Assembly (NCBI GenBank): GCA_029945375.1
Contig: CM057069.1
Location: 806,001 to 870,000, forward strand
Source of the DNA: Agaricus subrufescens
Lineage: Eukaryota; Basidiomycota; Agaricomycetes; Agaricales; Agaricaceae
Reading direction: 5' to 3'
Length of the DNA stretch: 64,000 nucleotides
The notes under the pieces were generated by a model. That model saw only the letters and a list, made by a program, of their open reading frames with translations. It made no database searches and was not told the origin of the DNA. This document shows positions 13,250-23,255 of this stretch, one piece after another (within the stretch, counting starts at the first letter, position 1; every line of letters starts with the position of its first letter). A program made the position numbers and the translations under genes.

Positions 13250-15115
13250 ATGACACCGTTACTTCACGAGAAACTCCACACCAACTATGTTCCTACTTCC
13301 GTCGAAATCAAACTCATAGAGTATGAGTATGCCAAGGACAAAAATCGGCTCGCCGTACTTGACGCCGAGATCAAGAGGCTACAGGGTCGCCGTAGTCAAC
13401 TTTCTGTTGATAAGGAACATCTGAACATAGGAATTGCGAAGGCTAGGGGGATGCTCGCTCCTGCCCGCCGGTTGGTGCCTGAAATCCTCCGAGAAATATT
13501 TTATCACTGCCTGCCTACCACTCGCAATGCGGCGATGAGTGCCCTTGAGGCACCTCTGCTACTTGGAAGAGTGTGTAGCTATTGGAGGCAGATTGCGTAT
13601 TCCACACCCCGACTTTGGACTTCCCTGCATATCGTAATCCCATTCGCCGGACCCTATGACTCCTCTCCAGCCGATAGTATATTGATTTTGGAAGCCGTTT
13701 CACAGTGGCTCGCGCGTTCAGGAGTACTTCCACTATCCATTTCAATGATATCTCGGCATTCTGTTGTCCCAGCGAATGACCATGTTCGACCCTTCCTTAG
13801 CCTCCTTAACCATTTTGCAAGTCGGTGGAGATCTGTGTCATTCAGGTTCGACTACTATGCCTGGGCAGAATTCTTCAATAATTACAGTGCGGAAGATGTA
13901 CCTCTCTTACAGGCAGTGCATCTTGACGGATATCGATTTACTGGGAGTGGTGTTGAAGGAGATTTTGAGGCAGTGATGAGGGAAGGCGGGATTTTGCAGG
14001 CTCCTCGTCTATGTTCGGTTTCTCTGCCTCGTTTCGCGCCCGAAATATTGCAATTACCAATCAGATGGAATGAGCTTCTTGAGCTCAATTTGTCTAGTGG
14101 TCCCTTCTTGCTGCAGGACATCTTCGCTGCTCTGAGGCGATGCACTAAGCTTCAGAAATGTTCTATCTGCCTACCACATGTGACTCTTTTGGGCTATACT
14201 CAAATAGAACCCTCACCTCCCAAAATAATCTTGCCAGAGTTGGAGGTGTTATCTTTGGAAAACAATTCCTCTCGGGAGGACATGCGTATCGTGTTGGAAA
14301 CACTTATTACCCCCAAATTGTGCCATCTTTCTTATCGCCAACCGTTCTTTTCGTTAGGCTGGGATCAGTCTCAAGATGAACGGCGTCTGCTAGAAGCCCT
14401 TCATACATTTCTTGGCAATCTCATAGTGCCACTGCAAGAGTTGGAGCTAGAGGCAGGTAGATTGTTATTCGAATCTGTGATAGGGATTTTGGAAATGGTT
14501 CCTGGAATTCAGCGTCTTTCCATTGCGAGTCATGGAGGGATTGAAGACGTAATGCCGCAATCTATCTCATGGACGATCGCTAGCTATTCACCGCTCACCG
14601 ACCAGGCTTTACGGAGATTCATACCCAGAGTATTGACTGTCCAACATCAAAGCGCCTTTCCTGTTTTTGGATTGAGCGAGGGGGTCAATAATAGCGATCT
14701 CGACAGTGATTCCGATTCTTTCCCACCCGATGGAGCAGCGGGAAGATTATTATCTGGCACACATATGTCGTCACATTCAGAAAATAAAATCGTCGTTAGA
14801 CGCCTCTGCCCCAAACTCAAAGTAATCGATTTTAGGGGAGCGATGTTCTCAGAGTATACATTCCTCGAGTTCCTCCGTGCTAGATCGCTTAGGTATCAGG
14901 AGCTAGGTGTGGCCCACTTGGAGAGTGTGAATGTCGTGTTTGCAGCGGGGTTGGAGCCAAATGGGAGCTTTATAAACCAAGTTCTCAAGCTGGGAAAACT
15001 TGCAGGGGTAAATGTGTATTTAACTTACGAGAAACCCCTCGTCGTACCTGCTGCAGAAGATATACTACAAAATTCTGAAATCATTATACCCCCGCCTCGT
15101 CTTGGCCTCTGGTAG
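13250..15115 (+). CDS. F-box-like/leucine-rich protein
   Basis: Single exon, 621 residues. The frame is open from an ATG at 13151. The ATG at 13250 is preferred because MTPLLHEKLHTN aligns with the starts of the paralogues at 6600 and 1682, all with a (K)(L/F)xTN motif 8-13 residues in. A coiled coil (about residues 20-65) is followed by LVPEILREIFYHCLP and GRVCSYWRQIAYSTPRLWTS, then a long leucine-rich region. Expected to act as an SCF substrate adaptor (family inference). It is almost the same length as the gene at 4732-6600, consistent with family expansion by duplication, but the two lie about 8 kb apart on opposite strands. Confidence 0.9.
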   Translation: MTPLLHEKLHTNYVPTSVEIKLIEYEYAKDKNRLAVLDAEIKRLQGRRSQLSVDKEHLNIGIAKARGMLAPARRLVPEILREIFYHCLPTTRNAAMSALEAPLLLGRVCSYWRQIAYSTPRLWTSLHIVIPFAGPYDSSPADSILILEAVSQWLARSGVLPLSISMISRHSVVPANDHVRPFLSLLNHFASRWRSVSFRFDYYAWAEFFNNYSAEDVPLLQAVHLDGYRFTGSGVEGDFEAVMREGGILQAPRLCSVSLPRFAPEILQLPIRWNELLELNLSSGPFLLQDIFAALRRCTKLQKCSICLPHVTLLGYTQIEPSPPKIILPELEVLSLENNSSREDMRIVLETLITPKLCHLSYRQPFFSLGWDQSQDERRLLEALHTFLGNLIVPLQELELEAGRLLFESVIGILEMVPGIQRLSIASHGGIEDVMPQSISWTIASYSPLTDQALRRFIPRVLTVQHQSAFPVFGLSEGVNNSDLDSDSDSFPPDGAAGRLLSGTHMSSHSENKIVVRRLCPKLKVIDFRGAMFSEYTFLEFLRARSLRYQELGVAHLESVNVVFAAGLEPNGSFINQVLKLGKLAGVNVYLTYEKPLVVPAAEDILQNSEIIIPPPRLGLW

Positions 15116-15934
15116 TGCTTTGTTATAGTCAGTTGATATTCTACTTATATCCACTCGTTCAATCAGCCGTTTGTTCGCGACATACTACAACAAAATCAAT
15201 GACGTCATTTTGTTTGGTCTAAAAATGCAACCAGCGCGTCTTACTTGAAGTTCGTCTCCTCGGCCTTGACCACAAATTTTAGGCCCCTTCTCGCGACCCT
15301 TTTCACGGGTATTGCCTTGAGATTCGAACAATGAGCGTGGAAAGACTTTTTTTTCCGTCAGGGGTTCGGACTCTGATAGTAAAACATGGGCAAGTCGACA
15401 CTATGATCTCTTTCCTTCAGAGGAAGGGCTAAACAGTAGATACTGGAGTAAAAATCAGGAAAATGACTAGTACCGATGCTTACGGACAAGGAGCTAGAGA
15501 ATTGCCTAGAACACGGTCACGGGCTGCAAACGCGTGTTAAGGGGCGGAGTAAAGCGTGATGGAAATGCGCACACAACGAGGCACTCCCACCCGAGGACAC
15601 CACTGTTACCGCAGCTTGACCTTGGGGTCTCTGGCAGGCCTCGGTTTCTGATTCGATTAATCCGGTCTGAAGACCTGCATGGCAATGCTCAGCTCTCTCT
15701 TCCCGGTTCCCGTTCCATCTACGTTCGTAGCTGTCCTCGCTTTCTTCATCTTGGACACATCCGGGTGCGTACACGAACCATCGTGACGATGAGAACGTAA
15801 CTCATAATGCCCGACTCCAGTGTACTTGCTCATTCTTCCCTCACGTCGTCTGTCCTTTCTCTTCTGCTCCTTTATACCACCCTAACATATTCTACCGCAG
15901 TGAACCGCACAGGCGTTCACCGGTTCTCGTCATA
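15116..15934. other. intergenic, probable promoter of the 988-residue gene
   Basis: Short opposing frames only (85-88 codons, mutually antisense). The last 100 bp before the next start is pyrimidine-rich (CTTTCTCTTCTGCTCC type), as often seen in fungal promoters and 5' leaders. Confidence 0.45.
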
Positions 15935-18901
15935 ATGGCTTCTCTTTCTCCTCTGGCGATTACAGGATACTCGTTTCTGGCAATCGGGTTGTCCTACACT
16001 CTCCTTCGTCTCTTTTTCATGCTCAAGCCTCGTCTCCTTTCGTCGGCAGCAACCACTGCATTGCCCCAGCCCGTTTCTGCTGGCCGGACGTCAGCCTTCT
16101 CGTTTCGTTCTCCATTTTCCTCATTCCGTTACCGCCAGAAATCGACTGCCGCCAAGCCAGTACGAACTCGGAGTCGCTGGTCACCATTGTCCGCCTTCTA
16201 TCGTCGCTTAACTCGCCCATCTTCTCCATTGCATTTGTCAGAGACAGATGCCCTTCCAATCACCATGCCTGACTCCACATCTGCAACACACACCCTTTTT
16301 GAACTCCCAGTCATGTCAAGTTCTGCATCTATGCCACTCACGAAAAGTCACGAACATGTATTTCAGGCTCGACAAATATCGAGATCGTCTAGTATGGATA
16401 CGTTACCCAGTTATAGGCCTCTGACACCGATTCTTGTCCACGCTCCACTTGCAAGTCGCACCACACCGTCTCCTCCAACAACCCCCTCTCCGTCAACTTC
16501 GAAGTTTCTCCCTGGAGTAGATGACGATGATATTCCTCTAATTCCCATCACGCCTCAGAAACGCAAGCTTATACCTCAGATGCCTGCAACCACGAGAGAT
16601 GTGTGTGGTTTACCAACACCGCCACATAATGGTTCTTTGCCGGCAATCAGCCTATCGCCGTTCAAGCCGGACAACTCGACATCTGGTCAATCCGACCATG
16701 CTGTAGAGGGAACGAGACCTGGCCCCAGCGTTCTCCTCGCTTCACGAACCCTGTCTTCACTGTCCCTTTCCCCTCGCTCGCTCGCCCTGCAGCAAAGTAA
16801 AAGAAATAAGGGTCTCGGTGGCGTTCCTGTAAAGAGGATATCTCCGCCACAGTCCTACTTTGATCAACAAGAGTCGGAGTCGGAGCCTACTCAGGACGTT
16901 ACCAACAACTTGACAAACACGGGGAAAATGATGCTAGAACCTGAGGATGAAGTACCGAAAGATTCGGCTCAGTTAGTGTCTCTCGTTGCCAGCCCGCCGA
17001 AGTTCCTTCTGAACTTCTCTTCACCACCTTCATCCCCGGTATCGGACTCTAGTTCATTGTTAGGCCTACTGTCACCCTCACCCTCTCCTTCGACTTCTCC
17101 TTTGACTTCTAATTCGGATACAGCACCGGCCCCCGCCCCGCTCGCCACTTCACGCGCCACCAGTCAATCTTCCAACTCGTCGGATATAGCGAAACCCTTG
17201 GAGGATAATCCGTTCCTACCTCGCCCTATCCCTCTTGTGGACTTGGAAACAGATGTATATGCCATTTCAAACGAAATACCTGGCTTTGAAATGAATTGGA
17301 AGGCTCCTGGGTGGAGTTTCGATGCTGAGGAATTGGGTAGCATCGAATTATCATTTGATGGCGCTTCAACGGGGGAAAATTCTGGCAATCAGGCTGAGTG
17401 TACGACGGATGAGGTTGAGAGGGAGTTGATGGATAATGAACACGAGAATCACAAGCCAAGTGTAGACCAGCAGCGAGTTGAGGAAAGCGGGTGGGGATGG
17501 GATGCTGACCCTGAAGAGCCGGAAAGTTGTGCCGCAGAGGCGCATGATGGACGCGATGCTGTCCAGAGCGTGCAGGACGATGAGGCTATGCCAAAAGATC
17601 AAGGCGTAACTGACCACGTGGAACTCAGCACCGACTATGAGGCCGAAGAAGAGATTAGATATCCGGACCCTGACCTTCTTCCATTGCCCGAAACGATCAA
17701 CGTGTTGCCCTCAATACTCAAAGATACTGGTAGTTTGCCCGTGATATCGATTTGCACTCAACCTGCCGGGCTTTGTAGGGGTAACTCCGATGATGGCTCA
17801 CGCGTTTCCTCCGCGTCGTCACGGTCGGACGAAGCATCACCCATTTCCTTAGTCCAGACACCCACACCGCCTGCGTCGCCTCCCCGTGAAGCTAGGATTG
17901 CTCCTTTGCTCAAGCCTGCAATCACGGACGACTTGGATGATGATAGGTGGACCGCTACTAGCATTTCGCCAGTGTCAGAGAACCTTGGTCCCATGGATGT
18001 GGAGTTGATCAAGGACCACTTTCAGGCTCCATCAATTCCGCTAGTCACTGCACATGTAAACTCATTGCCGACCGATGAAACACATGCTTCGACTACGGTT
18101 GACCATGAGGTTTGCGAGGATAACTCACGCTTCTTTGACGACCAACGGTACTTCTCTTCCCCGGAATGTACTGCGCAGGAGTTGCCAGCGGACAATCATG
18201 ATGGTGCTGAAGGCGAATACACGTGGAATGTCGAACGCGCAAGCGACGATGAATCTGAGGATGTTGGTCATCACTGTGATAAAACCGATGCTGCGGTACC
18301 TTTGCCTTATGGGTTGGGCGATGGTCCTTACGAGAGCACCGAGGGTGAGGAAGAGGTGTTGCCTTGCACCGAGGGCAGACTTAAAATCAGTGAGGCAAAA
18401 GTGTTCGACAGCCGAGCCGTGTCAGAGGAGACTGTTATCGAGACATTGGAGGAAAAACGAGAACAAGCGGTAGTCGATGGGGCTGATATCTCACCTCGAT
18501 TGCAGATGGACGCTCTTCCTGTTGATAAAATCCCATCAGACGCACCTGTGACTTTCCAAGAGGAGCTCGTACCGCCTTCCGCACCAGTATCTGTTTCGGA
18601 ACAACCCCATACGTTCTCCCCTGGCTCATTTCACGATGCGAAACGCTCATTGGGGACGGATCCAATTCCAGAGTCCCAGACATCACCGAAGTCATCGGTA
18701 CCTCCACAATCTCAGCGCCGCAGACGATCACCACTAGAAGAAGCTATTGCTCGTACCCGTTCTCCATTAGAAGTCGCTCTTGCTATGCAGCTACGGCCGG
18801 GCCTTGGACTGGGTGCGGATCCTGCATGGATGGTCCGATTCATGATGGTCATGTGGGGCTGGATGTTCGGGATGGTATTGGTCCCAGGTGTCGAAGCCTG
18901 A
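15935..18901 (+). CDS. large disordered protein with hydrophobic ends, unknown function
   Basis: Single exon, 988 residues, start MASLSPLAITGYSFLAIGLS. A hydrophobic segment at about residues 8-30 is a likely signal anchor or transmembrane helix. Residues 40-900 are low-complexity: serine/proline/threonine-rich blocks with many SP and TP sites, then acidic stretches. Near the C-terminus SPLEEAIARTRSPLEVALAM is followed by an aromatic/methionine-rich hydrophobic segment (WMVRFMMVMWGWMFGMVLV), which could be a second membrane segment. I do not recognise the family. The many SP/TP motifs suggest phosphorylation by proline-directed kinases, which is inference. Reading-frame integrity over 3 kb supports a real gene. 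Confidence 0.8.
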   Translation: MASLSPLAITGYSFLAIGLSYTLLRLFFMLKPRLLSSAATTALPQPVSAGRTSAFSFRSPFSSFRYRQKSTAAKPVRTRSRWSPLSAFYRRLTRPSSPLHLSETDALPITMPDSTSATHTLFELPVMSSSASMPLTKSHEHVFQARQISRSSSMDTLPSYRPLTPILVHAPLASRTTPSPPTTPSPSTSKFLPGVDDDDIPLIPITPQKRKLIPQMPATTRDVCGLPTPPHNGSLPAISLSPFKPDNSTSGQSDHAVEGTRPGPSVLLASRTLSSLSLSPRSLALQQSKRNKGLGGVPVKRISPPQSYFDQQESESEPTQDVTNNLTNTGKMMLEPEDEVPKDSAQLVSLVASPPKFLLNFSSPPSSPVSDSSSLLGLLSPSPSPSTSPLTSNSDTAPAPAPLATSRATSQSSNSSDIAKPLEDNPFLPRPIPLVDLETDVYAISNEIPGFEMNWKAPGWSFDAEELGSIELSFDGASTGENSGNQAECTTDEVERELMDNEHENHKPSVDQQRVEESGWGWDADPEEPESCAAEAHDGRDAVQSVQDDEAMPKDQGVTDHVELSTDYEAEEEIRYPDPDLLPLPETINVLPSILKDTGSLPVISICTQPAGLCRGNSDDGSRVSSASSRSDEASPISLVQTPTPPASPPREARIAPLLKPAITDDLDDDRWTATSISPVSENLGPMDVELIKDHFQAPSIPLVTAHVNSLPTDETHASTTVDHEVCEDNSRFFDDQRYFSSPECTAQELPADNHDGAEGEYTWNVERASDDESEDVGHHCDKTDAAVPLPYGLGDGPYESTEGEEEVLPCTEGRLKISEAKVFDSRAVSEETVIETLEEKREQAVVDGADISPRLQMDALPVDKIPSDAPVTFQEELVPPSAPVSVSEQPHTFSPGSFHDAKRSLGTDPIPESQTSPKSSVPPQSQRRRRSPLEEAIARTRSPLEVALAMQLRPGLGLGADPAWMVRFMMVMWGWMFGMVLVPGVEA

Positions 18902-21900
18902 GGCTAGAATTTTTTTCTCTTGGTTGTGATGGAAGACCTTCGATGGACGACCGTTTTGTTTATGGATTTTTATCTCCTCATCATGATGCATTCCTCTTTC
19001 TTCGCTCATCATTCTGCCGTCTTGTAGTATTTACAACTATCACTGTCATCTCACTATGTTCATTAGGATTGCTATCGCTCGTTTTAGCCTACCTTCACTT
19101 TTCATTTGTCGCATTGTTTTCAGTAATGACCACTCATGTTGATATACGGGCGCACTCAGGACTACATAAGTTTTGTATGCCATCTTAATTGCTGTTATGG
19201 CGCTGTTTAATATCCAAACGTCAATGTCCATCAAAGTTAACTGATACAGAATGTGTTTATGAGCATCAAAGGCTTAATAGGTCCGAGATACTATTCAAGA
19301 CGGTGATTAAATTCCAAGTGCACGAGAACTAGAATATAAGGCGAGTTCTATTATAAGCTACATTACACATCCCCAGAGTAGAACAAGAAATGGAGGGACT
19401 AGACTGCGGAAAATTAGTTTTGACATCATATTGAGGAACATAGTGACATTGATCACACTAGAGTTCGCTTCCTCGGTCCGCCCATCTATTTATAGAGGAC
19501 ACGACAAAGCTGAGATGACCTGTCTTTCCGACTGAGCACCTTCAGGAGTCATGTAAGCCCTAAAGGACTCATCTTTTAACCGGACGGTCGAAAAAAATTT
19601 TGAGTTACTGCCGAGATGAGGCTGTGCTCTCCACTGATTCGCTATTCTTACGATATGATTCTTTTTTTATGACTCGTTCCGTACTGCCAAGGGGGGGAAG
19701 GTTTTGGGGCTCACATAGGAATGGGAATCGACGTGCTGTGTTTCTGTGACCCACCGAACGTGGTCGTATCATATGTGGCGTTTGATATGAATATTGTTCT
19801 GACACTGGTGGTTGATTATCTTTGATTATCTATACCACATCCGCTATCACACTTTTGTACTTGGTAGTACAATCAAGGCATGAGGCAACTGTAGTTATTT
19901 AAAGTAGTATCGTGATTGTTGAGTGACATCTGCCGACTCGGAAATTTAGGTGACTTCTAAATGATTCAACTACTACCGTACACGTTTGTGCCACGACTCT
20001 CATTGAAACCGAAATAACAACTAATCTTCGCCGAGACATAAGCACTGTCTCAGAGAGAAGGAAGGACAAAAGACATATCATGGCCCGCGAACCGAAGGAT
20101 ACAGAATAGCTTTTACATATCGAGTAAGTTCAAGGATGAGGGAAATATTAATCGATGATTGGTTATCATCCCCCCGTACCCTAACTTCTCAAGAGGCTCA
20201 TAAAGTCGCAAACCCTTCAACCTGAGAATACCTAGGCTTCGACAGCTTAGCCTCGTGGCGACCGTGCATACAGCAAAGTTTCCTCGTGTCCATTTAGAAG
20301 CATCCGGACCATTCATTGATATTTCTGTCAATTCGGATACTGACTTTTCATGAGTGTGATATAGTCATATCAATTTGACACGTTTTTCGATGCCCTAAGG
20401 CGCGTAAACGAACGTGCAGAAAAGCCATGCTGTAACATCGTGTCATAACCCGTCCATGACCGCAAAACCAGCCGTGGGTCCGGACTATTCGGTTCCTCGA
20501 CTCTCAAACTCCTAGAACACCCTACCGCAAGCTATCGGGCGGCCTATAAGTCCTTCGCGGAGGTGTTATTGTTGGAAGCAATCGTGAGCCCTCAGCTTGG
20601 CATCAGGGATGGTACAGGTTCGGAACAATTGTCAATCATAGTTGAGACAGAAACACTAGACTCCTGTCCACCTTTCAACAATTAATATTCCATAAGTCGT
20701 GCTTTTGCCGAGTTGTGGACAATTAGAGCCCATAAGTGTGTTTCATGAATGTCTGCAACGGTGATAAACATTATGCACCCTTCTCATACTCGTTCCAACT
20801 GCCAACGTGGACACTGAAAATTGTTAGCGGGACATATTGACGCGGCTAATCATAGCTCCGCGACTCTCGCAGTTCCCCTCGTCATGAATAGCTCTTCCTT
20901 TAGGCCTAATCGGCGTTGGGCCCGATGGTGCGACGGCCGAAATTTTTCTGACACTCTGGCAAAGCACCTACCTCTTGGAGCATTCCGGGTTCACAGGCCG
21001 GGGGATCAAGATACCGAAGCATGGAGCCAGTCAATATGGTGAGTCATTGGACAAGGGGAATGTAAAGTATTCATTGCTCGTAGAGGAGCCTTTGACGTCG
21101 TTATGGTGAGAAGAAACGAATAGCAGGGGCATTTCCATCACTTTGAAAAAATGCTCAACGCAAATAATCGACTCCAGGTACTTGATGCGAGGGTCTTTCC
21201 CTATGCTGTAGAATAGAGAGCAGCACAAAAACAGCATCCCAATAGCACGATGCCCATTTGTCGCTCAGATCATCGATGTTCTCCGAGTATCCAGAGCGAC
21301 GAAGGCGCCAAATTTGGGTAACATACTACCAGCTAGCTAGGGTCGCAACCGTTGACCAGGCATTCGACAACCGGGCTGTCATTCTGTTCCCATAGAGCCT
21401 ATTGACGAACAAGGTAAAGAACCCAGCGTCCGAGGAGAGACAACAACTTGAAGGATGTTTGGCTGGCCATCTATCCTGTATTAATTAGCAAGTGATAGGA
21501 CGACTCAAACTGAGGGTGCATTCCTATTCGTGGCGCAAATGCTCATAACAAAACAGGAGAAGCAGTAGCGGCCGTACGTGGAGTGAGCCTGGATCCTCCC
21601 TACCCCTATGACAATATCTCCTCCGTATGAGGTAATGGAAAAAACAACGGCGGCGGGCAAGCTGCATGCCGACAAAAGCAAGGGGGTTCAATTTTTGGGG
21701 GCGGTGATGGTGGGGAGAGAGCATATGCGTAATCGGCTGGCAAAGCAAAAGTTCGAGACTATTTGTATGTTCGTGTATATATGTGTCAGGAGAGGGTATA
21801 CAATAGCCGAATATGAATGCTCATAACGCTTGCTTTTAAGAAACATCCCCCATCTCGCAGGGTTTTGCACAGGCATCCGCTCATTCCACTGGGATGGCCG

Positions 21901-21938
21901 CACTAGGAACAGCGTTTGAATGCCCTATCCTAGTGTGG
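18902..21938. other. 3 kb gene-free interval
   Basis: No frame above 90 codons apart from the 3' UTR-overlapping 120-codon frame at 18826-19188. A minus-strand frame at 20113-20331 has a coding-like composition but no domain. No repeats or RNA genes were recognised. Confidence 0.45.
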
Positions 21939-22981
21939 ATGATCACTCTGAACCGCGATTACAGTCTAGATGTCCGTGACCTTTTCTGCCCTGCTCTCCT
22001 TCCCACCACTCATCACTGTCCCAGGAGTATAACGAATGCTACAAGCTCGTGACGGAATGCATACCGGGTGCCAACTTCCCGAGGGCCCCCAACGATGCCG
22101 ACAATTTTCGTAAGTCGACACCCCTTCCTCCTCTTCGAGCGCAGACTAACCTGGGTAACAATCTAGGCAACCTGCTCCTCTCAATGCTCCCGCTGCTTAT
22201 GATGCGCCATCGGCGAATACCGAGATCAAAATGGCGGGATTGCGTGAGTCAGAACGGCAAACATTGGATTGAACAGGTCTTCCGAAATCCTCATATCCGT
22301 CATGTCTAAACTGAACCTTCTCATCGATTAGGACGACCTCCCTCCCGAAAAATTCCTTTCGTCAATGATTGGCTACCATCTTGCCATGGACCAGTCACTG
22401 CTTGGTATGGCCATGACGCAGGGGTACCAGAAAAAGGTGATCAATATCGGGCTTGGTGTTCAACATTATAAACTACCGTCTCGAGTGACGCTGGCCGCTT
22501 ACATCGAGTCTCAACAACACAAGGCACGTTTATACCATACATCGCGTCTACCCAGGCTGATCTGGCACAGTTGACTGCCACAGAACTGACTGCCATCACT
22601 GGAGCTCCAACCAGCGAGCTCATCCTTTGGAGGCTGTCTATCATCCTATGTCTGAAACTAGCGTACATGCGCGCCGTTGGCCAGAGTGTTGCTTTTGACT
22701 GGGCTCGCCTCGAATTCGACGTCGATAACAAATCTGCCACCGCCGACGGCCATGCCCTCACAGGCTGGGAGTTCCGGCTATATCGTGCGAAGCTCGGTGT
22801 TGCCCGTGGGTCTGACCCTCCCAAATTAGTTGAAGAGGAGTATCAGTGTTGTGTAGCTTTCTTCCGCGGGTGTGACGATCTCAAATTTATATGGTATGAG
22901 GATTCAAAGGCCCTTGAATCATGGGTGCAATTCATTACTATCGACCAAATGACCAAAGTAATACCGAAACTTTCCGCTTGA
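21939..22981 (+). pseudogene. degenerate 4'-phosphopantetheinyl transferase
   Basis: Remnant exons about 21939-21971, 22025-22109, 22167-22276, 22332-22507 and 22508-22981. Three introns still have good sites (for example GTAAGT...CTAG with an ACTAAC branch point at 22110-22166). The order matches fungal PPTases: an N-terminal VWMITL stretch, a LLLSMLPLLMMRHRRIP segment where family members have a RLLPRMLL-type helix, NGKHWIE in place of GKPY, then a C-terminal VGQSVAFDWARLEFDV. Active-site positions are lost: the usual IG(I/V)D is IGLGV, and the WxxKEA motif reads LCLKLAY, keeping Lys but losing Glu. A one-base frame break near 22508 is not repaired by any GT-AG intron I tried. The family transfers phosphopantetheine from CoA to carrier proteins; this copy is very probably inactive. 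A translated pseudoenzyme is a less likely alternative. Confidence 0.7.
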
Positions 22982-23255
22982 CTGGACGGTTGTAGCTATA
23001 ACATGTACTATGGTAAATTGCTCATCAAATCAATTGGGTACAGGGTGATATCTTCCGTGATCAAGAAGGCCCATACAAATATCAAAAGCTCATAAATTTT
23101 TGATCAAGTGACAGCCTTATGAATATCTGCTTCTAACTCCGATCGTTGCCCTATACCGTCTTTCTGCGCCCATGCCTCGTTGGGAATAGGTGGCCCCGTG
23201 AAGTGCTGACGACCATCTACACAAATTATGAGCATGAATATGAAACATTCTTAAA

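Noticed and set aside
20113..20331. 72-codon minus frame with coding-like composition and leucine-rich pattern (LGILRLKGLRLYEP), possibly an F-box/LRR relic.
   Set aside because: No F-box motif, no extension by plausible splicing, and stops on both sides.
22508..22555. A 48-nt GT-AG intron joining the two halves of the PPTase relic.
   Set aside because: It leaves the wrong phase and leads to a stop a few codons later, so a frame break is more likely.
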